A stretch of 64,000 bases of DNA from the NCBI GenBank assembly GCA_039654915.1, contig CM077594.1:101260893-101324892 (forward strand). Direction: 5' to 3'. This document shows positions 50,094 through 62,575 of the stretch, piece after piece (position 1 is the first letter of the stretch; the number at the start of each line of letters is the position of its first letter). The notes under the pieces are model-generated. The model saw only the letters and a program-made list of their open reading frames with translations, made no database searches and had not been told where the DNA came from. Source of the DNA: Aquilaria yunnanensis (Eukaryota; Streptophyta; Magnoliopsida; Malvales; Thymelaeaceae). The position numbers and the translations under genes are program-made.

Positions 50094-52654
50094 ATGCAGA
50101 ACCTCTGCCGTTTCGTATCCCGTCTCTCCTCCCATTCTCTCAATTCTGCCAAGATTTTAAAGGAAAAACGTGTTGGCAACACTTCTCTGTCGATTGGGTC
50201 ACGCGCTTTTTCCATTAAATCGGACGGTGGCCGCGGCTGGGGCGATTGGAACAACGCGGCAAGCGGTGGAGGCACTGGCGATACCGCTTCCGGCGATCTG
50301 GGTTGGGATACGGTATCTTCGTGGTCGACCGGATTGACAAAGGATCATTTCGACGGACAGAGCGCCAGCCGGGAAGCTGGCTCCTCAGGCCGCGGAGAAG
50401 GCAACTCATATCACTCCGCCCTGGTTTCTAACCTGCAGGACTTCGAGGATAGGGTGAAGGCATTTGAGGCTGAGAACAAAAAGAGCGAGGCTTTTGTGAG
50501 GGGGTGGGGCGATCGAATGCGGGAGATATCTGTGCTGCTGAAGCAAGTGAAGGAGCCCGGAGCCAGAGGAAGTTACCTGAAGGATTCAGAGAAAGCTGAA
50601 ATGTATCGTTTGCACAAGGAGAATCCTGAGGTCTACACTGTTGAGAAGCTCGCGAAGGATTATAGGATTATGAGACAGCGAGTTCATGCTATTCTTTGGC
50701 TCAAGGAGCTGGAGGAGGAGGAAGAGAAGAAGCTTGGTCATAAGCTAGACGACTCTGTCGAGGTCTTGCTAGATAATTTCCCCGAGTATGATCCTCTGCC
50801 TCTGATTTGCTTATTTTTGGTTCAATTGATGCTCACTATATCTTATGAATCTTGTGACATTTGCCCAGCGGCTAAACTCCTAACGATGTTATCATTTAAA
50901 CACATTTAAACACATTTGCTTCCTATTTTTGAGCTCTACCTCTCTTTTATCTTTTTTCTTTTTAAAATCTTTGCTTGAAGTTAGTTAGAGATAGAATGTC
51001 CTAGTGACTCCACCGTTTTGAGGCATATAAGTGAAAGTTTCTTTTAGTTTCTAGGACAGCTCTGTGTTTTTTGAGTTTTTAGCTAATTTAGTGCTCCACT
51101 GAGTGCAAGAGTTGTATCCTTGGTTATTGTTTTCTGGGTTCAGCAAGCATCTGGTTTCTTGCCGCCAACGATCTGTATGTGTTCCTCTCTTCTTTCTATC
51201 TGATAAATAGAGTGCACATGCTCGTTTGATAGTTGGGATTTTCTTCTATCCTCTTTAAATTTCTTTTTTGTTTTGGCTAAAAACGGATTGTATATTGAGT
51301 TTTATGCAAGGGCTTAGCCTTTTTCTTTTTTGGAGATAGAGACTAAATTCGTGGTGTGTAGCACGTTGTGTTATGTCCAATAATATGCAGTAGACCACTC
51401 TATCACTATATGATATGCATGTTAGGCTCCCAGAGATTATGGGTATTTGTCGAAATCTTGAGTCAAAATGATGAATCAATATGCAGTTGGCATGCAATAT
51501 GGGGGAATCTGGTAACTGTGGGGGAGGATTACTTTTGTACCTTCCTTTTGCTGTTCTGTGAGTTCATTCTTTAGTGGTTCCTTTACTGATTTGCAAAGGG
51601 ATTGGATTCAACAAAAGGGACAGCTACAGATGTTTAGTTGCTTAGATCCTCCGGGGAATAGTCTGTTTGTTCTTTAGCATGGTTTGTTTCACAATCTCTG
51701 TTTCTTTACGTTTTCAGGTTTTTCATCTCCCATGACCGGGAATTCCATGTGGCATCTCTTCCTTACAAACCAGACTTCAAGATTATGCCTGAGGGTTGGG
51801 ATGGCACAGCCAGGGATCTGGATGAAGTTCATTATGAGATTTCAAAGAAAGAGGATGAGATGTTGTATCAAGATTTTGTTCAGAGAATGAACTTTAATAA
51901 AAAGAAGGTAGTGTTATACTGTCTTGTCTCTGTTTTCAAGAGGAGCCAGAAAATAGAATGGTACTATGTGTAAAACCTCATTCCCAGTGGAGTTCTAATT
52001 TCTCTGCCATATACTTTGTAATTGTTGGGGTTCTATTTTATGTTCTCCCATTCTCCACATTTTTACCCCTGTGATGCACGCTACAAAATTTTTTTTATGG
52101 TCTGTGTTATTACCAGACTTTTTCAGTCATGTAGTTAACATTCAATTAGCATGAGTGGGAGGTCAACATAAATTTTTTTTTTTTAAATTTTTTGGCAGAA
52201 ACTCCTTAGACCTATAGCCACTGATTTATTCCAAATAAGCAGTCATTCAAGGTGTATTAGTTCAGGCAACTAGTTTAGTAAGGCAAAGTTTTAGGAAATA
52301 AACAGTGGAATTATCCTTGAGGAGTGTTGAGTCACACTTTATTGTATGATTCTCACTGATTTTGTCTTTCTCATTTTCGTATTGTTAAGCTCATTGTCTA
52401 AACTCTCAAAATGTGTGCCTGCAATTTTTGTGCAGATGGCTGGCGAAGTAAAATGCCATAAGTACAGCCGTAGGCGCCCCAATGAAGGTTGGAAAATCAC
52501 GGTGGAAAAACTGGGACCCAAAGGGAAGCGTGGAGGGGGTGGTGGATGGAAGTTTGTGAGCTTGCCTGATGGGTCTAGCCGACCGCTTGATGAAATGGAG
52601 AAAATGTATGTGAAACGAGAAACTCCACGACGCAGACGAAGGATCCTGCCCTGA
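50094..52654 (+). CDS. GCD1: Mitochondrial protein, GAMETE CELL DEFECTIVE 1-like
   Basis: Three exons: 50094-50785, 51718-51907 and 52436-52654, all GT-AG with consistent phases, giving 366 residues. The N-terminus (MQNLCRFVSRLSSHSLNSAK) is Ser/Arg-rich without acids, a typical mitochondrial presequence. A Gly/Trp/Asp-rich linker follows (GRGWGDW...DLGWDTV). The conserved core includes RGWGDRMREI, EMYRLHKENPEVYTVEKLAK, DYRIMRQRVHAILWLKELEE, EFHVASLPYKPDFKIMPEGW and, at the end, KRETPRRRRR. I recognise this as the plant GCD1 family (Arabidopsis At5g62270), needed for gamete development; a link to fungal Bot1p-type mitoribosomal proteins has been suggested but I cannot verify it. The ATG at 50094 is the first in frame with the presequence. 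Confidence 0.85.
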
Positions 52655-54470
52655 TCATAAGTCTCTCTGTGCAGGATATTGGGATTCAGGTTTTTGTTCA
52701 ACTTTCTCTGCGTTTATCTTGAAACATTAATCTGCCTGGTCTGCTCATGGTGTAGTAGATGTGTGTACGGTAAGAGCCCCAAAAGCTGGTTGTAAGCATC
52801 AATTTGTCACCCCAGAAGTTGATAATTTTTTTTCCTCTCATGGCAAGCGGTACATATGAATTTTGGTTTTGCCACCGCCACAAGGCGTTTATTGCTTCTA
52901 ATCATGAGCCATGATAAGCTGTTGCTCGAGCACTGAGGAAAGGAAACTAAATGATGATAGGTAGTACTTTGTCGTCTGTTCACCAAGAGTTGGTATAAAA
53001 TATTGTAACTAATCAATCTTTTTTTAAGTAGGGTTTTATTTATGTTTTCTATCTGTAGTTTGGTTCGGATGGTCTTCTTGTTAATGAATTGTAGAAATGC
53101 GAGTCTTTTCCATTTCTCAGATAAGCCTGTCGGCATTTTACCCATCTAAGCTTTCATTCCTGTGACACACAAGAAACCACTCCGGAAGCAAGACCTGTAC
53201 TCTACATAGATGCCTTGCAGAAAAATGTCTAGGAAGATGACGCAAGGCTATTAACTTAATTGAGCTATTACCCACAATTTTTTTTATCCTACAGCATGGG
53301 CGTTTTTTTTTTTTAAGTTTTTTTCTACTGTTTGGAACAGGTACCATTTAATTTTTCTAAGCTCTGATCATAGACAAAAATTGATTTTGAATGATGAATT
53401 TTGACTTTTTGTGCTTCTTATGATTTTAGAGGATTAAAGATTATCCATGCTCTCACTCATTCTAATATAATCAAAACATCTGTGATTTATACAGTTCATT
53501 CAACTTAAGTAAAATAACTGATAATTATCAATATATAATCTTATGTAATACATTTTCATAGTTTTTTTACTTGAAAAAGTATCTAAAAACTACATGGATA
53601 AATGAAGAGCACCTCATCAGAGTTTGACATTATTTTTATTGCTTAGAATAATTTACATTCCCTTTCGTCAATAATGAATTTCCTTCCCATCAAATCAAAT
53701 TGAAAGTTGAGTAGAATGCATTTCACACAATTAAAAAATAGCTATTTCCAGCATCATTTTTTTATATGGGTGAAAACCATGACAAATTTTCAATGGCAAG
53801 CTGTTAGAAGTTTTTCAGTGAATAATAATTTCTAATGGCAATATGTCGAAAAACAATTTCTAATAGTTTGCCAATGAAATATTCTTGGAAGCCTTCGGTG
53901 ACATTTTAGATGGCTTGTCATCAAAATTGTCTCAGAAGCCTTCGATGATGTTTTCGACAGCTTCCCGTTAGATTTTTTTACGGTAGTTAGCCATTTTCCC
54001 AAAAACTTCCGGTGATATTTTTGACAAACGGGCATTGGAATTGTCCTAGTAAACTCCTGTGAACATTTCAGATGGCTTACAATCAGAGTTTTTTCAGTGG
54101 CCAACCATCAGACTGTTTTAGCTGTTGGCCGTTGGGAAAATGCTTCCAGTTTTTCCGAACACCAAAGTTTTGTGACAGCAATTTTCTTGACTATTTACCC
54201 TTAAAAAATTGTGACGGTGCCGTTAAAAATCTAAAATGATGACATTAGTCCTTATATCATGGTGAGATTTGAACTAATATCTCTTAGTCTCATGGTCTTA
54301 ACCATTCAAATTTAAAATGTTGATTAGATCTTATCATAATTCCACATATTTGGCATAACAAAATAGTTTTTAAGGAAATGTAGGTAGACAAACTGAAAAA
54401 TTTTGAAAATAAAATATAGAATATCTTATATTGAGATATGTCATCATTTTTATGCTTTTCTACTGTATAA
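52655..54470. other. 3' flank of the GCD1-like gene and repeat-rich intergenic DNA
   Basis: The first few hundred bases are the probable 3' UTR. Around 53770-54180 is a block of diverged repeats (variants of GAAGCCTTCGGTGACATTTT and TTTCTAATGGCAA), reminiscent of sub-terminal repeats of a decayed DNA transposon. Minus-strand frame 54104-53832 is made of these repeats and is not treated as a gene. Confidence 0.45.
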
Positions 54471-54472
54471 TA

Positions 54473-54708
54473 CTCCCTCCGTCCCGATTTCTTTGAACCA
54501 TTTGACTTTTTTGGCTAGTTTGACTTGAATTTTTTTATATTATTGATTGTTAGAAAAAAATTAAAAAAATATATATTTAGAAACTATAGGTCTTGATTTA
54601 TCATTCACACATAAAAGTTTTTCATTTATATGTTAAAATGTCTAAAATAAAAAATCATAGATTAATTGGTAAAACGTGAATGGTGCAAAGAATTTGGGAC
54701 GGAGGGAG
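54473..54708. mobile_element. Stowaway MITE (Tc1/mariner type)
   Basis: Starts CTCCCTCCGTCCC and ends with its exact inverted copy GGGACGGAGGGAG; flanked by TA on both sides (54471-54472 and 54709-54710). Length 236 bp, AT-rich, no ORF. These are the defining features of Stowaway. Confidence 0.95.
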
Positions 54709-55122
54709 TATTACTTAGAAGCTTTTTTTTATTTTTTAAAGGAAAAAAATTACTTTTATGTTGATTTTATCTGAATGAGAGCCATAAATAATTTTCAACC
54801 TGATAAATCAAAACAAGAAAATTTAAAGTTTTAGAAAATAAATCAAAACTAAGATATTTGAAATCCATTTATTATTTGTGGCGAAGAAGGTAGAGATATA
54901 TTCAATTAATGTTGCAACCTTAAGAAGTTAAAAAAACTAAAAAAGAAGAGAGAAAGAAATAAATAAATAAAGAAAACAAAATTAAACGAAAATATTTTTA
55001 TTTTTATTTTTAGGAGCAAAATAAAAGGAAAGCAAGAGTAAAGTGAGGAGTGAAGATGCTAGATGATGGGCTTGATAGACACATTCTCCAGACACAATGA
55101 CCAACGAGCAGCGATGAAATTT

Positions 55123-55311
55123 CTACGGAAGTGATATTAATGAGTAGATCGTAACTATTAGCTTTGGGGAAGTAATCTCCAATCCATGTAGAGCCACCAA
55201 TGCTTTAGAGTAGTCGAAAACAATAGTGATAACTTGTAGATTCAAATCATTGGCAAAAGAAGCTGCTCTTAAATGAAAATATGTTGTACCAAAGTGAAGA
55301 AAGCTTTTCAC
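55123..55311 (-). pseudogene. Possible fragment of an RNase H-like (RVT_3) domain
   Basis: 62 codons containing ASFANDLNLQVITIVFDYSK then ALVALHG, which resembles the middle of the RNase H-like domain (AxxFAxDLxLxxVxxExDSxxxVxAL) of plant non-LTR elements and orphan RVT_3 proteins. The first catalytic motif is not visible. Weak evidence. Confidence 0.33.
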
Positions 55312-55683
55312 AAATAAGTGGTCTAGTTGTATGTATTGGAAATATTAGGATTAAAGAGACAATATAGGAATAAAAATGATGTAAACCTGTTGGTTGGTAT
55401 AAAAAAAGACTCAATGTTATGAATCTTACTTATTTCTACCTGTTCAAGTCTATGGCTACATTGTTAAAAGTTTAACCTGAGACTCAAATTTCAACCAGAA
55501 CATGAAATGTCAGGTTTGATAGCTAAAATAGGAAGAAAAGACTAGACCCGACTCCATTATGGTGCTTGAAGTTCAGTTCGGTTCAACTCTGAACCCGACT
55601 AACCTAAGTTACCTAACCTCACCCTTCCCAAGCTCATTTGCCCAGCCAGCTCACAATTGTAGTTTCAATTGGATTGTTTTGTA

Positions 55684-56572
55684 AAGGCCAAAATATACCC
55701 AAAGCCCCTAAACTCAACCAACCATGACGCATTTCCTCTTGAAATTGAACTCAAGGGTCAAAGCAACTCAGTTCTTGAACTTGGCAAAATAGGTTACTTA
55801 ACCTTTTTAGACTGTCCATTAAAAAAGGAAAAACTACATAAAATCCACTAAAGTTCCTAATTTCTCTCTTTTACACCCTAATCTTTAGTCCCTAATACTG
55901 TTACCTTATTCAACTCGTTTTCCTCTGCCGTTGGAAACCTACCATCTTTGACCTCTCAGCCACCCAATTATAAGGGCGGTGCATCTTTGAGGACAATGGA
56001 TCCTCTAATCCCATCTGTTGCTATAAGTGCCAAATTGGACAACCACCACAGTGTTGTTATGGGTGGAAGAATTGAAGCAGAATCTAGAGAGAAGAGGTAG
56101 ACGCAGCGACGCAGCCTCCTTGAGAAACCAGGGGGATTTCGGCGCCGACCAGAATGATGAAGAATGCCACACCATCGGTGGAGGAGGGGGCACCGTCGGT
56201 TGATATGGGCGTATAAGGCCCAACTTAAGCTGCCGGGAGATTAGTGTCCCCTTGGTTCGCAAAATGCAGCCGATGGAGATGAGCGTCCCCTTAGTTCGTA
56301 GAATGTCGTTGAAGGAGACGAACATCCCTTTGCTTCTCAAAATGCTGGCGAAAGAGGCAAGTTTGGGAAGGATGCGACTGTGGGTAGACGGAAATTGTGG
56401 GAGAGAACAAAACTGTGTTAGGGTATTAAATTTCACGTGATGGTAAGTGTAAGTCAAAGGAGTTGACTGACTCACTTTTCCAAGTTCAAGGGCTGAGTTG
56501 CCGTGCTTTCAAGTTTAGAGGATAAGTGTCCTAGTCATCCAAGTTTGGGGGCTAAAGATGTATTTTGGCCTT
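55684..56572. mobile_element. MULE-like element with long terminal inverted repeats
   Basis: The left end AAGGCCAAAATATACCCAAA and the right end reverse-complemented (AAGGCCAAAATACATCTTTA) begin inverted repeats of about 115 bp that also share AGCCCCTAAACT, AACTCAG and CTTGAACTTGG blocks. The interior (56005-56475, minus strand) holds a 156-codon frame made partly from a 39-bp repeat. No transposase. The size and long TIRs suit a non-autonomous Mutator-like element, perhaps with captured DNA. No clean 9-bp duplication seen. Confidence 0.65.
56246..56362. repeat. Three tandem 39-bp units
   Basis: Units begin GTCCCCTTGGTTCG (56246), GTCCCCTTAGTTCG (56285) and ATCCCTTTGCTTCT (56324). The period is a multiple of three, so the minus-strand frame encodes a 13-residue repeat (ILRTKGTLISIGC type). 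Confidence 0.85.
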
Positions 56573-59500
56573 CTCTATATCTTACGTTTCATTTTTCAAA
56601 TATGATGGCTTTTATGTTCGATTACCCAAAAAAATAATCTTTCTGTGGCTCGTTCCCCTCTTGAACACAATTGCAGTTTCAATTGGATTGTTCTCTGCAT
56701 AGTAGGCAACCCTCCCTTACAGAACTAACCTGAGTCGTCATCTCACTCTCACTGCTGTAACTCTCTGCTTTGCCCCTTTCATGCGCTTCGCTACCGAATC
56801 CTTACCTGCCGGCTGCCGCCCTCTTCGTCTTCGCCACCACCACAGCCGACTCTCCTCCTAGTCGCCTCGCCCTCGCCCTCGCCCTCGCCCTCGCCCCACT
56901 TTCTGTCTCTGTCTCGTGAAGTGCTCTCGGTCTCCAGTCCTCCAGTCTTTGTCTCTTCGTCTCACTTTCAAATCGTCTCACCCCCCGCAGAATTTGGGAC
57001 TTCTCGCTCCTAATTTTGTGGCTGATAAGCTCATACAAGCAGAAAATTTGAAGGTAATTGGCGATTTCATTAATGTATGTGGTTGCTCTTGGTTTTATCG
57101 GTATACTTTTGTTCAGAATTTGGCATGGTTCAAAATCAGAGTTTGGTACTTTCATAAATTTGGTTCAGACTTTGGTTATGTTTGATCGAATATTCTGAGG
57201 CACGAATATAGAATGTATTCTTGGGCATGAATAAAGAATGATTATGATCAAATTTCATAAACAGTTACAAAGGATAATTGCTCCAAATATTCAAAGAGCT
57301 TGCTTATCATTGTATTAGTGTCCTTCGGCGGAGCAGTTGGACTTAAAACAGTGGCGTGGCCATTATTTGATTATTATACGATTATTTTTTATTGAAGTGG
57401 TGACTGCCATTGAAATGGCTGGAAAAGAATTATGAGTGTCATGGTATTTGATTGTATATACATCCGCATAAGGTTCTCCTGGTGTAAAGTTTATGGATGC
57501 AGTAAATCCCGTTATATCTAGAAAGAAGGTAAACACATTACACATGGAAAAAGTGGCACTTAGCCATAAAAGAATCAGAAAAATGTGGGTAAGAAATGGT
57601 GAACAAGCTAAACAAATAAAAGGTTAGGAAGAAAAATGTTTGTCATTCTAATGTTGGACTTTCTTGACTTTTAACATCAGCTGGTTGATAGAGAGAATGT
57701 ATTTAGGGGAGGAGAATGACTTTGCTTGATGGTTGGAGGCTTGGGGGCTGCTGAAGGAGCTAGTGCTTGCTGTCTTTGTTTCATTGTGTTATGTGGATTT
57801 ATGTTGCCACTGCTGGATTTCTGTTTATGTCATTTTGTTATCATGGCTGCTACCGCTGGATTTATGTTTATGTCATTTTGTTAGGTGGATTTATGTTGGT
57901 GGTGGAATTTATGACGCAAAAGAATGCTGTATTTCTTTGCCGTTGGATATATATGTTTTGCTGTATGCATTCTTGTGTTTTTTCTCTGTTTTTTGGTTCC
58001 AAGTGGCACACAAATTGCAAATCGGGTTGGCTCGATTTTAATCAACCTGAACCCCAAATTCTTCAGGGTTCAGGTCGAGTCGGGTTAATGAGAAAATTGG
58101 TTCAGGTTCGGGCTCATAAAAAATTATAGAGGAGCATGCATATTTTGGGTCTTGGCATTTAAATCTAATCTGGTATTTCAACCAGACTTTCACCCCTAGG
58201 ACACAGTTGAGTCTTGGCATTTGAATCTAGTCTGGTAAATGGTGAATATTATCTTAGATGGTATAAGCAGCCTTAAAACAACCTGAATAAGTCTTGCTGT
58301 TCTTATTCTCACCTTTGCCCTGAACTTTGTATGTATGATGACCAGGACAAATTTATCTACATATCACATGCATGGTTTTCCACTGATTTATTGTAAGTCA
58401 GTATAATAGAGTTTTATTTTATTTCTTATCATTAGAACTGAATGCACTGTGTTTGGGCCTAAAACAATGAACTAAATATCTTATAACTAACTTCTCTTCT
58501 TGCTTAAGCCGGCCAGTTTTGGTAGTCTTTTTCTTAAAGAACAATTACATTTTAATTCATAGAAGTAACCGAGGACTTAACCTAATCATTCTGTTGGTTT
58601 GATTTAAATATTTCATTTCTTGAATTTCTTTAGTGTCCTAACTGCTCTTCTGATTTTGGTGACTTTTCTTCATTATTTTTAGAGGGAAGCTCAAGTTAAG
58701 GGGAATATACTCATTTTTAAATGTGATGTTTCATAAGTATTCTTGTTTTCAAGTGTTCATTTGAACGAAAGGCTGAAGCCTGGGTCTCGGTTTGTCAGCA
58801 GGCTCTCTGCTATGTTTTAATAATTTTTTACTGTTTGATGCAGGCACTTAAGATTTTAACTGAAGCTCATACTTGCTTCCCGTGCTGTCATCCTGCCACC
58901 TCCGCTGTCAAGTACAATTGTTGCACCTCGAAAGAGGTATCTAGTGGATTTATCAGCTACTAGTTCTTGTTTTCTTCTTCAAAATGGACTATTTTCCTGC
59001 CAAACTTGAACCATCAAGGTTGTCATTTAGTATGGAATAGAATTAGATACATAAGCAAATGAATGGAACTGATCTCCCATTTTTTTATCTGTTTCTCTTG
59101 TTGGATTGGATGTATCAAGATGCACCAACAAGGATTCAAAGTTTGCTGCTGCTTCTTCATATGATTTTCTGTTATTAACACAAATGGTACCTCTCAAATA
59201 GATTTTTAGGTCTTTCTGATAGTGGATTTTTATGTTTTGTTCATGTTAGATCAGTTTTGCTGTTTTAAGATATAGGCCCATGATCTCTAAAATGTAATTG
59301 CCGTTTGGCTTTTGATATCAATAAAAATATGTTTGTTTGATGGCATTTCTTTATTTTTTTTAAAAAAAAGAGGAGGTTTGCATTCTGTAATTTTTAAATT
59401 TGACAATTAGAACTAGCTCTTCATATTGATACTAGTTAAGCAAAAATAAACAAATCAGCAGCAACAAATTAGAACCAGTTAACTGGTGCTAGTGAAAAAA

Positions 59501-59769
59501 ATAGAACCAGTTTACTGGTGCTGGCAAAAAGGTTTAGAGCCCAGCAAAAACATGCTTTCGACCAGTTAAAACTGGTTCTTCACAAGGCCACAATTGTAGG
59601 CAAGTGATTGGCATCTGAACCAGTCAAGAGGCTCTATAACACTGGTTCTAACTATAAATCTGAACCAGTTGCTGTTGCCGGTTATAAAATCCTAGAGCCA
59701 CTTTATTTTGAAAGCTTGTGCTTTTCAATTATAACTTTGATTAATCTAATCTTTCCATTTTCTATGCAG
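56573..59769 (+). promoter_or_regulatory. Promoter and putative non-coding leader exons of the ligase gene
   Basis: A C/T-rich tract with (CTCGCC)n near 56862-56896 resembles a plant 5' leader. Possible untranslated exons: one ending ...ATTTGAAG|GTAATTG at about 57052, and 58844-58936 (after ...GATGCAG, before GTATCT). Each is flanked by plausible splice sites and none contains a long ORF. Inferred from splice signals only. The rest of the region holds no supported gene. Confidence 0.4.
59455..59700. repeat. Cluster of short GAACCAGTT motifs in both orientations
   Basis: ACCAGTT and its complement AACTGGT occur about nine times in 240 bp, just upstream of the first coding exon of the ligase gene. 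This looks like the sub-terminal region of a decayed DNA transposon; no ends are identified. Confidence 0.45.
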
Positions 59770-59825
59770 AAGAGAAATTGGAGGTGTTGGGAACCGTGAA
59801 AAGGAGTTGTTCAGCACAAGTTAGT

Positions 59826-62575
59826 ATGATTGTTCATCGAAGCCAAAACTTCGTTCTTTCATGGATGAATCTTTTGAGGCTTAATGGTTTACCGGTACTA
59901 CAGCAGCTGCAGATAGAGGAGAGACTGCTTCGAACCTCCACAGAAAATTGGTGCATCATCAATGATGGGACACCCCTTCCTACCATTGTGATGGGCATTT
60001 CAGGGTATGTTGTGTTGTTACTTCTTTAGACTGATACCAGCTAGATTTGCCCTGTGCTTTTTATTACCATGGATGATTGTATTTGTGTTGTGTCTTTAAG
60101 AGGACTTGCACATATTTCCAGCTTTTGAGCTATCAACATGAACTTAGTCTGCTAAAAGTGTCGAATCATTAAGAATTTGTGAAACAGATTTCTAATTTTA
60201 ATGTGCTGAATCCTTAAGAATTTGTGAACAGATGCATATCCTGCAGCGTGTTTCCTGGTTGCAGGATATGTATCTAGGTTTTTAATGATTTAGGAAAATC
60301 AAAATTGAAAATAAAATAAAAGAAGAAAAAAGAAACAGAGTGCCTTTGTTAGAAGGAACTGATAATTGAATATGTTAGTCACGTAGCACAAAAAGTTATG
60401 ATCTTTATTGAACTTATCACTCTTTGTTCAGTTGACGACATTGGAAACAGATTGGGTTGGTAAATGTGTGCATATGTTCACAGTCCGACATCTTACCATC
60501 TCTATTGGCTTTTGATATCCTATGATTATAACAGACATAAGTGATTCACAAAGCATATATAAATGTTATGCTTAGGAAAGCTGCTGAACTCGTGGAAATT
60601 CAATCAGTCTTACATGATAAGGTTCCTGTCATTAGAAGATTCACAGGGGGGGGTACTGTTCTTGTTGATCGTGGAACAATTTTTGTTACTTTCATATGTA
60701 GCAAGAATGCACTGCCTGACTTGCAACCATATCCTCGGCCAATTATGTTCTGGAGTAGTGTACTGTATAACAGAGTGTTCCATGGAATGGGTGATTTCCA
60801 TCTCCGAGAAAATGGTAAGGAGATCCTTGGTTTCGCTTCTGTTTATGAGTGTGAAAAAGAGGGCCCATGTGAGGGTGTCTTTGTGTGGCTTGTTAGTGAT
60901 GTCTGTAGCAAAGTGTGCCAAATTTTAAGTTGAATTCAAGAAGTTCCAATTTGAAAAGATTGGTATAAATTGTTTAGTATCTATGAGTTAAAAATGAAAT
61001 AGGTTCCTCTGGAATTTGTAGCTTAGCTATTAAGTTTTCAGTAGCTATAGTGTTTAGATGAGAAATGACAAGTTGCATTGGTAACATTTTATTCTTTTTC
61101 AAGCCTTGTCTAAGTGTAAAGTTTGTTGAGCACTACACTGCAAAAACAAGGGGAAAAAAAAATGCACGCAAGTGATTTGATTTCTGTCTTTTCTTCAGGC
61201 TTTGCCACTTCACCTAAAAAAATCTTTTCTTTTTCTTTTTCTTAATCACGTGGGCATACTATCTACTTACAAGTAACCATATGTTAATGCTGATAATTGG
61301 CTAGAACTTCTATGTAAGAAACAAAATGACTAGCCCAGGCAAATTCCCCCTGCCCCCTAGGTAGCCTAATTGTATCACAAATAGAGGAAGTACTTGAAGT
61401 ACCTCATATGAACTTTGCATGAACTGGTATTGATAGGTAACTTTAATAGTTATTTAACTCTATGAACTTCATGCCTCTAAAATCGACATACTTGGGATTA
61501 TGGTGCTGAGGAGGATGGTGATGATGACCTGAAGTACCTCATTTATGCTGTTTGAATCAAGTATCACCTTCTCGTACTTTTTCCTTGCTCTCTCTCGGGG
61601 TATAGTGGGCTTTGAATATTAAGCAAAGGATGAGGATACTCCATTTTTAATCATGCATTCCTGGAAAACAAGTAAATGCATTTGGAAAAAATTAGTTTTG
61701 ATTTTGAATAATAAATGCTTATATGTATCCACTTACCTGATGTTGAAATGATAAATGCTTGGAAGACTTTTTGCCTCCTAGTTAATAGTTTTCTATCTAG
61801 TTTTTTCCAACTAGTGAGGAATTCCATAGTGCTATATTGTTTGCATCTTCTTTTAGATTATGTTTTTGGAGACCGCAAGTTTGGTGGGAATGCCCAATCA
61901 ATCACTAAGAACAGGTGGATCCACCACACATCATTTTTGTGGGACTATGAAGTTAGGAACATGAGTTACCTGAAACATCCCAAACGGGCACCTGAATATA
62001 GATTAGTAAGTTTACCTAATTTCTACAGTAACTTTCTTTTCTTGGTAAATGATTATGCGGTGTTGTCTTTCATGCCTTTGTTTATTGCTGTCAGATTGGT
62101 GCTCGTGTCTTGTACAAATTTTAGTTTTGCTCTTTCACACCGTCACAGCACTTGTTATTCGTAGTAAGTTTGGAAGGTGGGTCAATGTCGTTGTAAAAGA
62201 AATGCCAGTTCTCGTGTAGGATCAGAACTTAAAAGGGGGACGAAAAAAGTGAAGAAATGTGTGTGTGTGTATATATGTGTATATCTGTCTTAGTGTGTAA
62301 TGTTTGTATGTTAAATAATATGGGCTTTCTATAGTTCCCGATAGATGTCTCCTTGTCAGGGAAGAAACCATTTGGATTTTATATGCCGTCTGAAGGAGTA
62401 CATGCCAAGATTGAGTTTCATTGAGAAAACTGTAGAAGCAGCTGGAAGTGAGTTTTCTTTGAAACCTGTATTGCTGGAAGATATTGATAGTTACTCGAAG
62501 GTAGAGTTCTCTCCGACAAGCAAGTTACTGTCAGAACAGGAGTTGGAGGCAGCTCTTCTTGAGTTTGAGAGATGA
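59826..62575 (+). CDS. Lipoate/biotin protein ligase A/B family protein
   Basis: Four coding exons: 59826-60004, 60576-60814, 61857-62005 and 62360-62575, GT-AG with consistent phases, 260 residues. The start at 59826 (MIVHRSQNFVL) fits the family's N-terminus; an in-frame ATG at 59778 would add 16 residues. Motifs: LQIEERLLR and NWCIINDGTPLPTIVMGISG near the N-terminus, the lipoate-binding RRFTGGGTV at 80-88, then GDRKFGGNAQSITK at about 144-157 with the conserved Lys, and HHTSFLWDY. The C-terminal accessory domain of bacterial LplA is absent, as in LipB/LipM-like plant homologues (Arabidopsis At3g29010 type). It should attach lipoate or octanoate to a carrier protein; substrate and compartment are not shown by the sequence, and no strong transit peptide is visible. 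Confidence 0.88.

Noticed and set aside
61715..62164. 149-codon plus-strand frame in the ligase gene
   Set aside because: Only 61857-62005 is exon; the rest is intron read-through.
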